Shown: piece after piece, positions 17,065 to 25,229 of the stretch
Layout: each line of letters opens with the position of its first letter
How positions within the stretch are numbered: the stretch's first letter is position 1
Origin: CBDCYN01 sp965224205
GTDB lineage: Bacteria; Planctomycetota; Phycisphaerae; Phycisphaerales; Phycisphaeraceae
Length of the DNA stretch: 64,000 bases
NCBI GenBank assembly: GCA_965224205.1
Contig: CBDCYN010000023.1
Coordinates: 1 to 64,000 of the forward strand
Direction: 5' to 3'
The notes under the pieces: generated by a model
What the model saw: only the letters and a program-made list of their open reading frames with translations
What the model was told of the DNA's origin: nothing
Database searches by the model: none
Position numbers and translations under genes: made by a program

Positions 17065-18212
17065 TACCTCACGCGGCTAAGATTGTCCGATTGTTGAAGT
17101 GTTGGAAGTTGCGGGTGATGAGGGTTTGGACGTTGGGTTTGTCGTCGGTGGCCAGCTTGGCGATGCCGTCGTGGATGGCTTGCTGAAATCGATCGAACGT
17201 TTCGTAGTACCGGCCGTTGAGGCAGCGTTTCTTGAGCAGGCCCCAGATCCGTTCGATCAGGTTCAGGTGCGGCGAGTAGGACGGCAGGAACATCAACTCG
17301 ATGCCCAACCCCACGGCCCGATCTTGGACCAACCGGCAGCGTTGATACCGCGCGTTGTCCAGCACCAGGGTGATCGCTTGGCCGGGGTAACGCCCCGCGA
17401 GCGTCTCGAGTAATTCGCAGACCGTTTGGGCCGTGATGTACGTCGTGTTCGTGACGGTCACCAACTCTCGGGTCACGAAATCCAACGCCCCCAACACGTT
17501 CAGCCGGCGGCGGCCGGTGGGCGTGCGGATGAACAGCCTCACCACGCACCACACGTAGCACAGAAACGCGCCATGGACGAAGTGGCAGGCGTCTACAAAA
17601 AAACCCTGCGATCACCCCGTTCGGCTTCGTCCAAAGCCGGATCGAGGGTCTGTTCAAGGAATTCACGCTGCTGTTGATGCTTGGCCTGATCAAGCTTGCC
17701 CGGCACACCCCCGAGCTTGCGACGACGCAGACCCAGCCGTTTCAAAAAAGCTCGCACTTGCGTCGGGCCGCGACGCAGACCGGTGAGTTGCGTGATCTGA
17801 TGGCTCGCCTCGTGGATCGTCGACGGCGGGTGTTGTTCCAAAGACGCCTTGACCTTCGGGCCGTGCGCGTTCAATTGACTGGGCTGACCCCGGTAGCCGT
17901 TTTGCCTCAACGCCTCGATCCCACCGTCGAGGTACGTATTCAAATAACGCTGCACCGTCCGGCTGCTGACCCCTGCCAAGGCCGCGATCTGCCGATGTGC
18001 CAACCCATGGCTCTTGAGCCAAACCACCTGCAACTTCCGCCGCACCCGCGGATCTGGATCGCTAAAACGCCCCCGATCCAACGCCGCCACCGCATCGTCC
18101 GTCAATGTGATCTGAAGCATCCATGCCTCCTGTGTCCAGTGACTTCGTAGTAAAATCAAACCGCTAACGTCAGCCTATTCTACCGATCAGACAAACTCAC
18201 CCGAGGAAGGTA
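17065..18212 (-). mobile_element. IS630-family insertion sequence, type a, complete
   Basis: 1148 bases with TACCT.C..CGG ends, inserted at a TA that is duplicated on both sides (17063-17064 and 18213-18214). Joining the flanks restores the integrase reading frame. A truncated second copy is at 36174-36684. Confidence 0.9.
17069..18120 (-). CDS. IS630-family transposase (type a), needs a -1 frameshift at a T7 run
   Basis: The first frame starts at ATG 18120 (GGAGG 8 bases upstream): HTH part SGDAVAALDRGRFSDPDPRVRRKLQ-like start, then HRQIAALAGVSSRTVQRYLNTYLDGG, ending at a TAG at 17593. A -1 slip on the minus-strand sequence T TTT TTG (around 17597-17603) joins it to the second frame: FFVDACHFVHGAFL, the DDE motif ITLVLDNARYQRC, and SYSPHLNLIERIWGLLKK with the final Glu. 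T TTT TTG is a classic slippery heptamer, so programmed frameshifting is likely, although an indel cannot be excluded. Joined length is about 350 residues, normal for IS630. Confidence 0.8.
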
Positions 18213-19104
18213 TATCCGGGGTGACTCGGAATGAATACATCGGCAGCATCAGAATGTTTACCAAGTGGGCGGTCGAAGCTCGGAGAATCGATGCCGATCC
18301 GCTGGTGAGTCTCAAGCGGGTAGAGCGGAGGGCGATCAAGCGAACCCATCCCCGGCGTGCGATGTCTGTCGATGAAGTCTCACGGCTACTTGACGCCGCC
18401 GAGCGTCGGCCCGAAGCGGAACTGCTAACGGTCCGACACGGGCCGGAAAAAGGGACACTATCAGCCAACGTTCGCCCCGAGGTGCTGGAGCGTGCTCGTA
18501 GACTTGGTAGAGAAAGGCGACTTGCCTATCTAATCGCCCTTTGGGCTGGTCTTCGCCGATCGGAAATCAAAGCCTTGGTCTGGGGTGACGTTTGGCTTGA
18601 CAGGGCTGTCCCGATCATCCGACTACGGGCAGAAACCACCAAGAGCCAAAGAGCGGACACCCAAGTCATCCACGGCCAATTAGCCAACGAGCTACGGGCA
18701 TTCCGAACTGAGGATCATCTGGATAGCGATCCGGTGGTATCCACAGTCCCCAGCATGAAGGTCTTGCGGGCAGATCTTCGGTTTGCCGGTATAGACCCCG
18801 GAACTCAAGCCACGGGCTACGTTGACTTCCACGCCATTAGAAAGACCCTCAGCACGATGATGGCGGCTTCTGGGATGAGCCAACGGGCCAGACAAGCCCA
18901 CATGCGGCACACCGACCCCCGGCTGACCGAGAATACGTACATGGATGAGGCTTTGCTGCCTATCGCAAGTGAGTTGGCGAAGCTGCCAGCGATCCCGGAC
19001 GCGAGTGACCCTGTTGAGAATGCCATCCAGCTACAGGCTACTGGTACCGATCACTGGGACCCTCAGAATCTCTCAGCAAATACTCAGCAAATGTGCGGCT
19101 CTAA
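18213..19104 (+). pseudogene. integrase 1 (tRNA-Gly(GCC) type), catalytic part
   Basis: In-frame continuation of the 16973-17064 fragment. It keeps the whole tyrosine-recombinase catalytic domain: WAGLRRSEIKALVWGD with the first Arg, the HAIRK box, HMRHTDPRLTENTYMDEA with the His and the catalytic Tyr, then LLPIASELAKLPAIPDASD. Much like the intact integrase 2 (33353-34855) over the whole length. Ends where a second IS630 element inserted. It has no start or N-terminal arm-binding domain and must be dead. Confidence 0.9.
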
Positions 19105-20271
19105 TACGTATCCAGCTTAATTTTGAGTCGTTATCCATGATGTGTGGCAGATGGAGCATAGGTCGTCCTGGGTGAATCTATTCCACGCTTGTCGACATGC
19201 ATCGAACAGGTCGTCGTAGTCATGGAACACGCGGTTGGATAGATAGTGGCTCTTGAGATAGGCCCACACCCGTTCGATGGGATTGAGCTCAGGTGAGTAC
19301 GGCGGCAGGTGCAATAGCGTGATGTTGTCGGGTACCACCAACGCTTTGGCCATGTGCCACCCGGCTTGATCCAACACCAACACCACGTGCTTACCGGGGC
19401 CGGCTTCCTGGGAGATGAACCGCAGGTGTTCGTTCATGTAGTCGGTGTTCACCGTCGGGGCCAACAGAGCCGAGGATCGACCGGTGCCCGGATTGACCGC
19501 CGCGAACAGGTAGACCCATTCATACTCGGTCTGCTTCACGGCGGTGGGACGCGATCCCTTGGGGGCCCAGACTTTCGTGAGCGTGCCTTGCTGGCCGAAA
19601 CGGGCTTCGTCCTGGAACCACACCTCGACCCGCTGATCGGGATGTTCGTCTTGAATCTCTTGGATCAAAGGGGGGTGTCTTGCCGCCACGTCGCCATCGC
19701 TTCGGGATCGTTCTTGCGATGCTTCGGCCGCGGCGTCAGGCATGAATACCCCAACCGGTGCAGCAGGTCGTAGGCGCCTTGGAGACTGTAGGGCACGCCG
19801 AATTCTTGATCGAGGATCCGCACGACATCTTTGCCTCGCAAGGTGCACACGCCCTGGTCGGCGTCGGTGGGCCCGGTGTCGAGTCGTTGTATGAACGCGT
19901 CTTCTTGATCTCGACCTAGCTTGGTGGGGCGGCCTGGCTGGGGCCTGATGACGAGCGCGTCGATCCCGCCGTCGCGGTACGCGTAGGCCCAACGCTGCAC
20001 GGAAGCCCGGCCGCGATCGAGCGTGTCGGCGATCCAGTAAGAACTCTTACCTTCCAACGCCCACCTCACCGCCCGATATCGATCACGCTGCTTGGCGTTG
20101 CGTTCACGGCCGATCCGCCGCTTGAGTTCATCAAGGTCTTCGGGGTGTCGTAAAGAGATCTTCATCGTCGGCCTCCATGCCATCATCGCTCGATCACTCA
20201 AGCCCGACCGTCCCTAGTCAGGCCATCTGCCGCATCTTACTAAATCGACTCAGAATTATTCTGGAAGCGTA
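19105..20271 (-). mobile_element. IS630-family insertion sequence, type b, complete
   Basis: 1167 bases. Ends TACG.(T)TCCAG...AATT.TGAGTCG are inverted repeats of about 26 bases. Flanked by TAA on both sides, consistent with TA-targeting. It splits the tail of integrase 1. Not closely related to the type a element. Confidence 0.88.
19117..20165 (-). CDS. IS630-family transposase (type b), two frames joined by a -1 shift at C6
   Basis: Start at ATG 20165 with GGAGG 8 bases upstream. The first frame holds the HTH (SSYWIADTLDRGRASVQRWAYAYRDGG) and ends at 19665. A -1 shift at the CCCCCC run (about 19671-19676 on the + strand) continues as PPLIQEIQDEH, WFQDEARFGQQGTLTKVWAP with the first Asp, HVVLVLDQAGWH with the second, and PYSPELNPIERVWAYLKSHYLS with the final Glu, ending at 19117. 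Whether the shift is programmed or a mutation is open. Joined length is about 350 residues. Confidence 0.78.
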
Positions 20272-20424
20272 TAAGGGGCGTTTTGAGTCATCGTCTGTCA
20301 TAACCAGTGGTCAGGACCGACACCGAAAAGGTGACGAAGCCGAAAATCGTAAAGCCCTAGAAAACAAGGGGAATAGCACTCAAAGGCACGGTGTGTCACG
20401 GCATGACAAGAAGGGGAAAAGAAA
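20272..20424 (+). pseudogene. integrase 1, tail segment before the attachment core
   Basis: Matches the coding tail of integrase 2 (34645-34794) at most positions and reads in the same frame into the tRNA-Gly fragment. The linking part was cut by the IS630 type b element. Confidence 0.8.
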
Positions 20425-20471
20425 AGCGGGTGATGGGATTCGAACCCACGACATTCACGTTGGCAACGTGA
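20425..20471 (-). repeat. attachment core of the 14.4-kb element, left copy (tRNA-Gly(GCC) 3' half)
   Basis: 47 bases identical to the 3' part of tRNA-Gly(GCC), as at 34795-34841, in the same orientation. The sequences diverge immediately after 20471. Together the two copies bound 20425-34841. Integrase remnants lie to the left of this copy, so it is also the right end of an older, decayed element. Confidence 0.9.
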
Positions 20472-20674
20472 GCGACCACACCATCCAAGTCAAGAATCAA
20501 CAGCAGGTTACAGAGTCGAGAAGCACTTCTCTCAGCAAATATGCAGCAAATGTGCGGCACTTAGCTGGTTCAGACCCTGATTTGATGAAATTGATCGAGG
20601 CTTGGCCCCTTCTGCCACAGGCTGTCCGTGCGGGCATTCTGGCGATGGTGGCGGCATCATTGGAGGAGGATTAA
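20472..20674 (+). other. 67-codon open segment continuing the integrase frame across the attachment core
   Basis: The frame that reads GDGIRTHDIHVGNV through the core continues without a stop for 67 codons to TAA 20672-20674. The end part (HLAGSDPDLMKLIEAWPLLPQAVRAGILAMV) looks like real protein: balanced composition, predicted helices and GC-rich third positions. It has no start codon of its own that fits. In the excised circle the integrase at 33353 would end with this segment in place of TLYH. Its stop is 3 bases from the next ATG, whose Shine-Dalgarno lies inside it. Confidence 0.7.
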
Positions 20675-20677
20675 ATC

Positions 20678-21028
20678 ATGAGCCATATTGACTGGTTTGA
20701 AAGACCACGCCTCACCCGTGAAGAGGCTTGCGTGTTGTCCGCTCTGGAAGAGTACACGGATTACCCATCGGACGGGGTGACCGCTGCCGATTGGGTCCCC
20801 ACGGCCACCCTGTTTCGGATCTATCTGCACTATTACGGGGTGAATTACTGGCGATCAGGCTACGATCATCCCAAGCGGCTGGGTATTCGCGAATTCGGGC
20901 GGGCGGTCAACCGGGTATTCGCCAATGCCAAGCGGTGCAAACGATCGTACTGCGGCAAGCAGATGTACGGCTACAGCCACCTACGCGGTCCGGATTCCTA
21001 CCGCTCCGTTCGTCTAGCTGAAAACTAA
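20678..21028 (+). CDS. small basic protein, possible winged-helix replication accessory
   Basis: 116 residues from ATG 20678 with a strong GGAGGAGGA 8 bases upstream that overlaps the end of the preceding open frame. The part from residue 40 (VPTATLFRIYLHYYGV..., KRLGIREFGRAVNRVF, KRCKRSYCGKQMYGYSHLRG) resembles the winged-helix domain found at the end of pox-D5/phage primases ('L...Y..W......L....FGRAL...F....R...G.R..G..'). In this element it stands alone while the primase-helicase at 30726 is a separate gene. This likeness is recalled, not searched. A hairpin terminator follows. It could be translationally coupled to the integrase in the excised form. Confidence 0.55.
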   Translation: MSHIDWFERPRLTREEACVLSALEEYTDYPSDGVTAADWVPTATLFRIYLHYYGVNYWRSGYDHPKRLGIREFGRAVNRVFANAKRCKRSYCGKQMYGYSHLRGPDSYRSVRLAEN

Positions 21029-21054
21029 CCCCCCCGGTGTAACCCTTCGATTCT

Positions 21055-21080
21055 GGGTCCCATCTTAGTGGGGACCCTTT
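21055..21080 (+). terminator. hairpin terminator after the small protein gene
   Basis: GGGTCCC (21055-21061) pairs with GGGACCC (21071-21077), 9-base loop, then TTT. It lies 27 bases after the stop at 21028. Confidence 0.6.
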
Positions 21081-21114
21081 ACTATTGGCCTAAGAGCCCG
21101 TCAGAGAATCAACT

Positions 21115-21142
21115 TTGACAGAATTGGAAGGGATAGCATAAA
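21115..21142 (+). promoter_or_regulatory. candidate promoter of the histidine kinase operon
   Basis: A perfect TTGACA (21115-21120), a 16-base spacer and CATAAA (21137-21142). It is about 245 bases before the kinase start. The stretch 21080-21385 is AT-rich and holds no gene. Confidence 0.4.
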
Positions 21143-21385
21143 CAACCATTTATCCATCATTTAGAAAACGGGATAACAAAATAAAATAGGTCAGCACGGA
21201 CTCCCAGATAACAAGTTCCAGGCCGTGCCCAGTGATTCTACGGTCCACTTCATCCTCATCAGCTATTGACTGAACTTTGTGTGCCTCAATTGCGTATTTT
21301 CAGCCTACAATAACACAATGTCACCTAAATAATCACATTACTTTAGGGTGTATGTTTCTGCATTGAGTCAGAATTAAGTGCCAAT

Positions 21386-23872
21386 ATGACCATAAGCAAG
21401 AAAAAGATTAAGTTCGAAGACTTACTCGTTGACATACATACTTCTGTGCCAGATGATGTCAAGATTTATCTCAAACAAAAGCTAGACAATAAGAAGCATG
21501 CTGCAGTATCCCCACCGGTAGGCACACCTAACGGACCAAGCCATGCTTCTATTTTGTATATTGATTCCGAGAGTAAGAAGCCCAATTCACGAAAGTGGAT
21601 TCAAGAACATAGCTGCGAGTTCGCTGTTGTCCTTACTGACGCTTCCATTCCCATCACAGAGTTTAGTGGTCTGCATTCTAAGAAGTGTGTCTGTATAGTC
21701 GACACTGCAGCATCTAGGTGGCAAGAAGAAGTCACGAAGGCGCTTTCTGATGCTCAGTATCTACATCGTTTACTTTGGGAGACAAACAACACTTCAGCCT
21801 TCCTAGACGTATTCATCAGATCACCCCAAATTGCCGTAAAAATAGTAAACCGTTCCTTCTTTCCCATTTATATTAATGAAACCTACAGGGCTCTGTTTGG
21901 CTCACGTGCGGACGCGTGGAGATCAAAATGCAAAGAATTATCACGAATTCAGGGAATTAAGGAAAATAGTTACTATTGCCCAAGCGCAGAATTGTTCACT
22001 CGCGGCATTGTGCCGCCCTCGCAAGTAGCAGTAAAGCGCACTGTTGATGGGACTATGGCAGTAACCAAGTCGCAGGTGTATCCGATTAGTGATCCTACTA
22101 ACGTAGATAGAATTATTGGATCAATACAACTCGAAACCATTCTTGATCAGGACAATACACCGACGTCTAAGGAACTACTAGATGCTATCCTCAAGCACAT
22201 AGTTCAAACTACATCCTTTACACGAGCGAGAGTATTTCGATACAACGATAAGACCAAGCTATTACGGGGTCTCAAGGAGGAATCTTTAGATGAAAGGGGA
22301 AGAATAGACATTTTTCTTCCAGCAACCATCCTACCTCCAGGGATGTACAGCGACGAGTGTCTCGTAAAGAACAAGCCTATAGTGCGGCAATTCTCAAGCG
22401 GCATATACGAAGAAATCATTTTCAAGGATCTTTTTAACAAAGCAAATGCTCCGACTTGGGTTGAATACCCTCTAATTATTAAAGGTAGGTGGCTTGGTAA
22501 ATTGATTGTGGACAGGTTTACAGCTGATATCTTACCTCCCAGTGACCATAAGCCCTCTGATGAGGAGATTAGAGAAGTTAATCCATGTGCCAAGCTGCTA
22601 TCAGAAATATTTGCAAAATTCCCCTCCGCAGACGAAGTGATCGATACTTTTGATGTTCAATCAACCGTATCGTTTCTAGAAAAAAACATTCAACGCAGAT
22701 TATTTGAGTCAAGAGAATCGGATGACGTCTTGCAGAAACTCGTAGAGTTTCTTGTTCAAGAACTTAGCGAACATGTGCTTTCAGCTTTTGTCCGATTCCC
22801 CAACCCTATTACCAAGACTCTTGATCGATCTTCGATCGGAGCCGGTGCACATTGGAACAAATTCAGCAGAGAAAAGATCAAGATTGATGACAACAGATAC
22901 GTGTCATCAATCGCAGCGAAGCTTCGTATGCAATACGCAGGACCGATTGGTAGAGATCTTCGAGACGTTCCTCGTGAACAGGGTAATGATGGGAAGCTGT
23001 CCATCGATGAACAGAAATATCTTGATTCGTATGAGACTCTGTGTGCGCTTCCTCTTATGAAAGAGGACAACTTATTTGCATTGTTGGTAATCCAAGGGAA
23101 GAAAAGCTTACTAAGCCCACCATTGCTCGATTTTATTTGGCATCTTGCCAGCACTACTAGCGAAATACTGCACCACATATCGTCTCTTGAAAAGGTGCTA
23201 ACCTACGAGACATTAATATTGCGTAATTTGAAACATGAGGCGACTTCTCCACTTATCGTATTTCGCGATATTTACTATCCTGAAATTCAGAGGTTACTCA
23301 GTAACGTGAAGGACGATCCGTCTTGCGACCAAATTCTTGAGGATGTTGGTCAGGCATTAGATGTCTTGCTATGGACATTCGAAGATTATGCGTTTCTAGG
23401 GGGTGCGAAGTTAGTAAGAAAAGATCAGGACGTTGATCTGATGCGAATCGTCAGGATGGTTAAAAATTTACTCTTATGGGAAACGCATCCGATTGAGATA
23501 ATCAGAGAGTATTACCAACCCAATTCATCCCGGATGCACTGCACGATCGACAGTCATAAAGTATTTACAATTCTTCATAATCTATTGCGGAATGCGTTTG
23601 TAGCGACAGAGGAGAAATCGGATCCAGCGATTAGTCTAGGAATATTCTTAACTAACAAGCTGCTGACTATAATCGTTGAAGATAACGGACGAGGTATTCA
23701 TCCGCGCGATGGCACTGACATTTTTCACAAGGGGAAAAGCGGCTGGAATTCAACAGGCTTAGGTCTTTATGTCGTACGTCAGTTCGCTTTATCGATGGGA
23801 GGTGAAGAGCCACGTGTCTTCTCGAACGTAGATAAGGGAACTAGATTCGTAATAGAGTTGCCGTTAACTTGA
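21386..23872 (+). CDS. sensor histidine kinase with PAS and GAF-like domains
   Basis: 828 residues, no membrane segment, so soluble. Residues 1-115 are unrecognised. A PAS-like region follows (about 130-255; VNRSFFPIYINETYRALFG), then two GAF-like regions (about 265-410 and 435-600). A helical pair carries the phospho-acceptor candidate His617 in LRNLKHEATSPL, a variant H-box. The HATPase domain shows the N box LHNLLRNAFVAT (about 730), DNGRGI (about 768), GLGLYVVRQ and GTRFVIELP. The gene is AT-rich compared with the surrounding chromosome, a sign of recent acquisition. The partner receiver follows 21 bases later. Likely detects a cytosolic signal; which one is unknown. Confidence 0.85.
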   Translation: MTISKKKIKFEDLLVDIHTSVPDDVKIYLKQKLDNKKHAAVSPPVGTPNGPSHASILYIDSESKKPNSRKWIQEHSCEFAVVLTDASIPITEFSGLHSKKCVCIVDTAASRWQEEVTKALSDAQYLHRLLWETNNTSAFLDVFIRSPQIAVKIVNRSFFPIYINETYRALFGSRADAWRSKCKELSRIQGIKENSYYCPSAELFTRGIVPPSQVAVKRTVDGTMAVTKSQVYPISDPTNVDRIIGSIQLETILDQDNTPTSKELLDAILKHIVQTTSFTRARVFRYNDKTKLLRGLKEESLDERGRIDIFLPATILPPGMYSDECLVKNKPIVRQFSSGIYEEIIFKDLFNKANAPTWVEYPLIIKGRWLGKLIVDRFTADILPPSDHKPSDEEIREVNPCAKLLSEIFAKFPSADEVIDTFDVQSTVSFLEKNIQRRLFESRESDDVLQKLVEFLVQELSEHVLSAFVRFPNPITKTLDRSSIGAGAHWNKFSREKIKIDDNRYVSSIAAKLRMQYAGPIGRDLRDVPREQGNDGKLSIDEQKYLDSYETLCALPLMKEDNLFALLVIQGKKSLLSPPLLDFIWHLASTTSEILHHISSLEKVLTYETLILRNLKHEATSPLIVFRDIYYPEIQRLLSNVKDDPSCDQILEDVGQALDVLLWTFEDYAFLGGAKLVRKDQDVDLMRIVRMVKNLLLWETHPIEIIREYYQPNSSRMHCTIDSHKVFTILHNLLRNAFVATEEKSDPAISLGIFLTNKLLTIIVEDNGRGIHPRDGTDIFHKGKSGWNSTGLGLYVVRQFALSMGGEEPRVFSNVDKGTRFVIELPLT

Positions 23873-23893
23873 ACTCGCTTAGGAAGCAGACAT

Positions 23894-24319
23894 ATGAGAA
23901 TACTGCTTTGTGATGATCTAATTACGATCCATGGTAACATCAATACAAACCTTAAAAAGCTATTGGAAGAAGATGGCCATGAGGTCAGAATATTTGATGG
24001 GCGAAAAGATGGCATGCCTCTGCGCAGGGTACATGATTGTGCCGAAGAACTACAACGCGTACTCAAATATTTTGGCCCAAATCGCATCGTGTTTGACCTT
24101 CACTGGTTCAACGATTTCCAGTTCGGCTTGAATATGCTAAGAAAACTTAAATCCAATGGGCTTATATCCTACGAAGATAAAAAACTTATTATTTATTCGA
24201 GATTTACGCAAGAAGTAAGAGATGATTTGGTTAAAGAGTTTGGCGTATCGGACGCAAACATTTACGACAGGTCTACTAATCACAACAGAATCATTAGAGA
24301 CCTTTTTGCTGGTTTATGA
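23894..24319 (+). CDS. stand-alone receiver-domain protein lacking the conserved lysine
   Basis: 141 residues. Receiver fold in order: MRILLCDD with the acidic pair Asp7-Asp8, the phospho-acceptor Asp68 in IVFDLHWFN, then KLIIYSRF with a Ser at the switch position. The segment where the near-invariant Lys should stand reads ANIYDRS and has none. The region between beta-3 and beta-4 is longer than usual. No output domain, so it acts by protein contact or as a phosphate sink, or it is a non-standard receiver. AGGAAG stands before ATG 23894. It is paired with the kinase just upstream and shares its AT-rich composition. Confidence 0.72.
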   Translation: MRILLCDDLITIHGNINTNLKKLLEEDGHEVRIFDGRKDGMPLRRVHDCAEELQRVLKYFGPNRIVFDLHWFNDFQFGLNMLRKLKSNGLISYEDKKLIIYSRFTQEVRDDLVKEFGVSDANIYDRSTNHNRIIRDLFAGL

Positions 24320-24431
24320 GCGGCATTTTAATAGATAGGTTCACTTATTTACATCGGATTAAATTATCTTGCTCCAAGGCAATCAGCTAAACTAACGATC
24401 GATCCAAGCTAATACCGACGACATCTGACAA

Positions 24432-25178
24432 GGCTCTTAGGAAGCTAGGGGTGGTTAAATCGGGTTATGACGAAGAAGTTTGAGCATGACTTGGTAGAGG
24501 TTATCACCACGGTGGTTGAAGCGGAACTCGGATTCTTTCAGGTGCAGATAGAACGTGTGGCTGGCGATGCCGTTGAAGCGGGCCAGGCGACGCTTGGCGT
24601 AGCTCCAGAACGATTCGATCCCATTGATATGAGATCGGCTATTGGCGAATTCGTTGGCGCCGTGGTTGACCCGCAGGTGTTTCTTGTAGCCGACGTCGAC
24701 CAGCCCGTCGTAACCCCGCCAGCCATCGGAATGGATGATGGCGTCAAGGCCCACGCGGCCCCGGATGGCTTTTTACAAGGTCTTTTTGCGGCAGTCGGGC
24801 ACGATCTCGGTGTAGACGCGCCCGTCGCGCTGGAAGATGCCAAACACGATGGTCTTGCCGCCGGCGCCGCGTCCGCGCTTGCCACGGACCCGCTTGGGCC
24901 CGAAGTAAGATTCGTCGATTTCGACTTCCCCCCGGAAGGGGCTTTGGGCCTCGCTGTGTTCGGCGATGCGTCGGCGGATCTTGAGATAAATGGTGTTCGT
25001 CGATCGTACGCTCACGCCGGTGGTCCGGGCGGCATCGGTGGCGGTGAGGTCCATCGCAAACGCGAGGAGTATTTTTCGGAAGATCTTCTCCGAGATTCGG
25101 GAACGCTTGTAGTACTTGTTTTTGCAGGTTTTCATAGGAGCAAAGCCACATCATACGCGGCTTAGCTTCCTAAGAGCC
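24432..25178 (-). mobile_element. IS1595-family insertion sequence (ISXO2-like) with 7-base target duplication
   Basis: 747 bases with perfect 16-base inverted ends GGCTCTTAGGAAGCTA, flanked by CTGACAA on both sides (24425-24431 and 25179-25185). It separates the two-component genes from the 960-residue gene. Confidence 0.92.
24455..25135 (-). pseudogene. IS1595-family transposase with in-frame stop
   Basis: The ISXO2-like DDE domain is clear: EVEIDESYFGPKRVRGKRGRGAGGK, HSDGWRGYDGL, and NGIESFWSYAKRRLARFNG. One TAA at 24773-24775 interrupts the single frame between DCRKKTL and KAIRGRVGLDAI; a C-to-T change from CAA would explain it. The usual N-terminal zinc ribbon is absent or very short. 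Transposition in cis would need readthrough, so the copy is probably inactive. Confidence 0.85.
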
Positions 25179-25229
25179 CTGACAATTCATAATAGGCATC
25201 GAATTATCAGTTCATCGCGTGAGCACACG

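Noticed and set aside
18221..19120. Integrase 1 as a functional 299-residue integrase
   Set aside because: Comparison with the intact copy shows the N-terminal domain is missing and IS630 elements sit on both sides.
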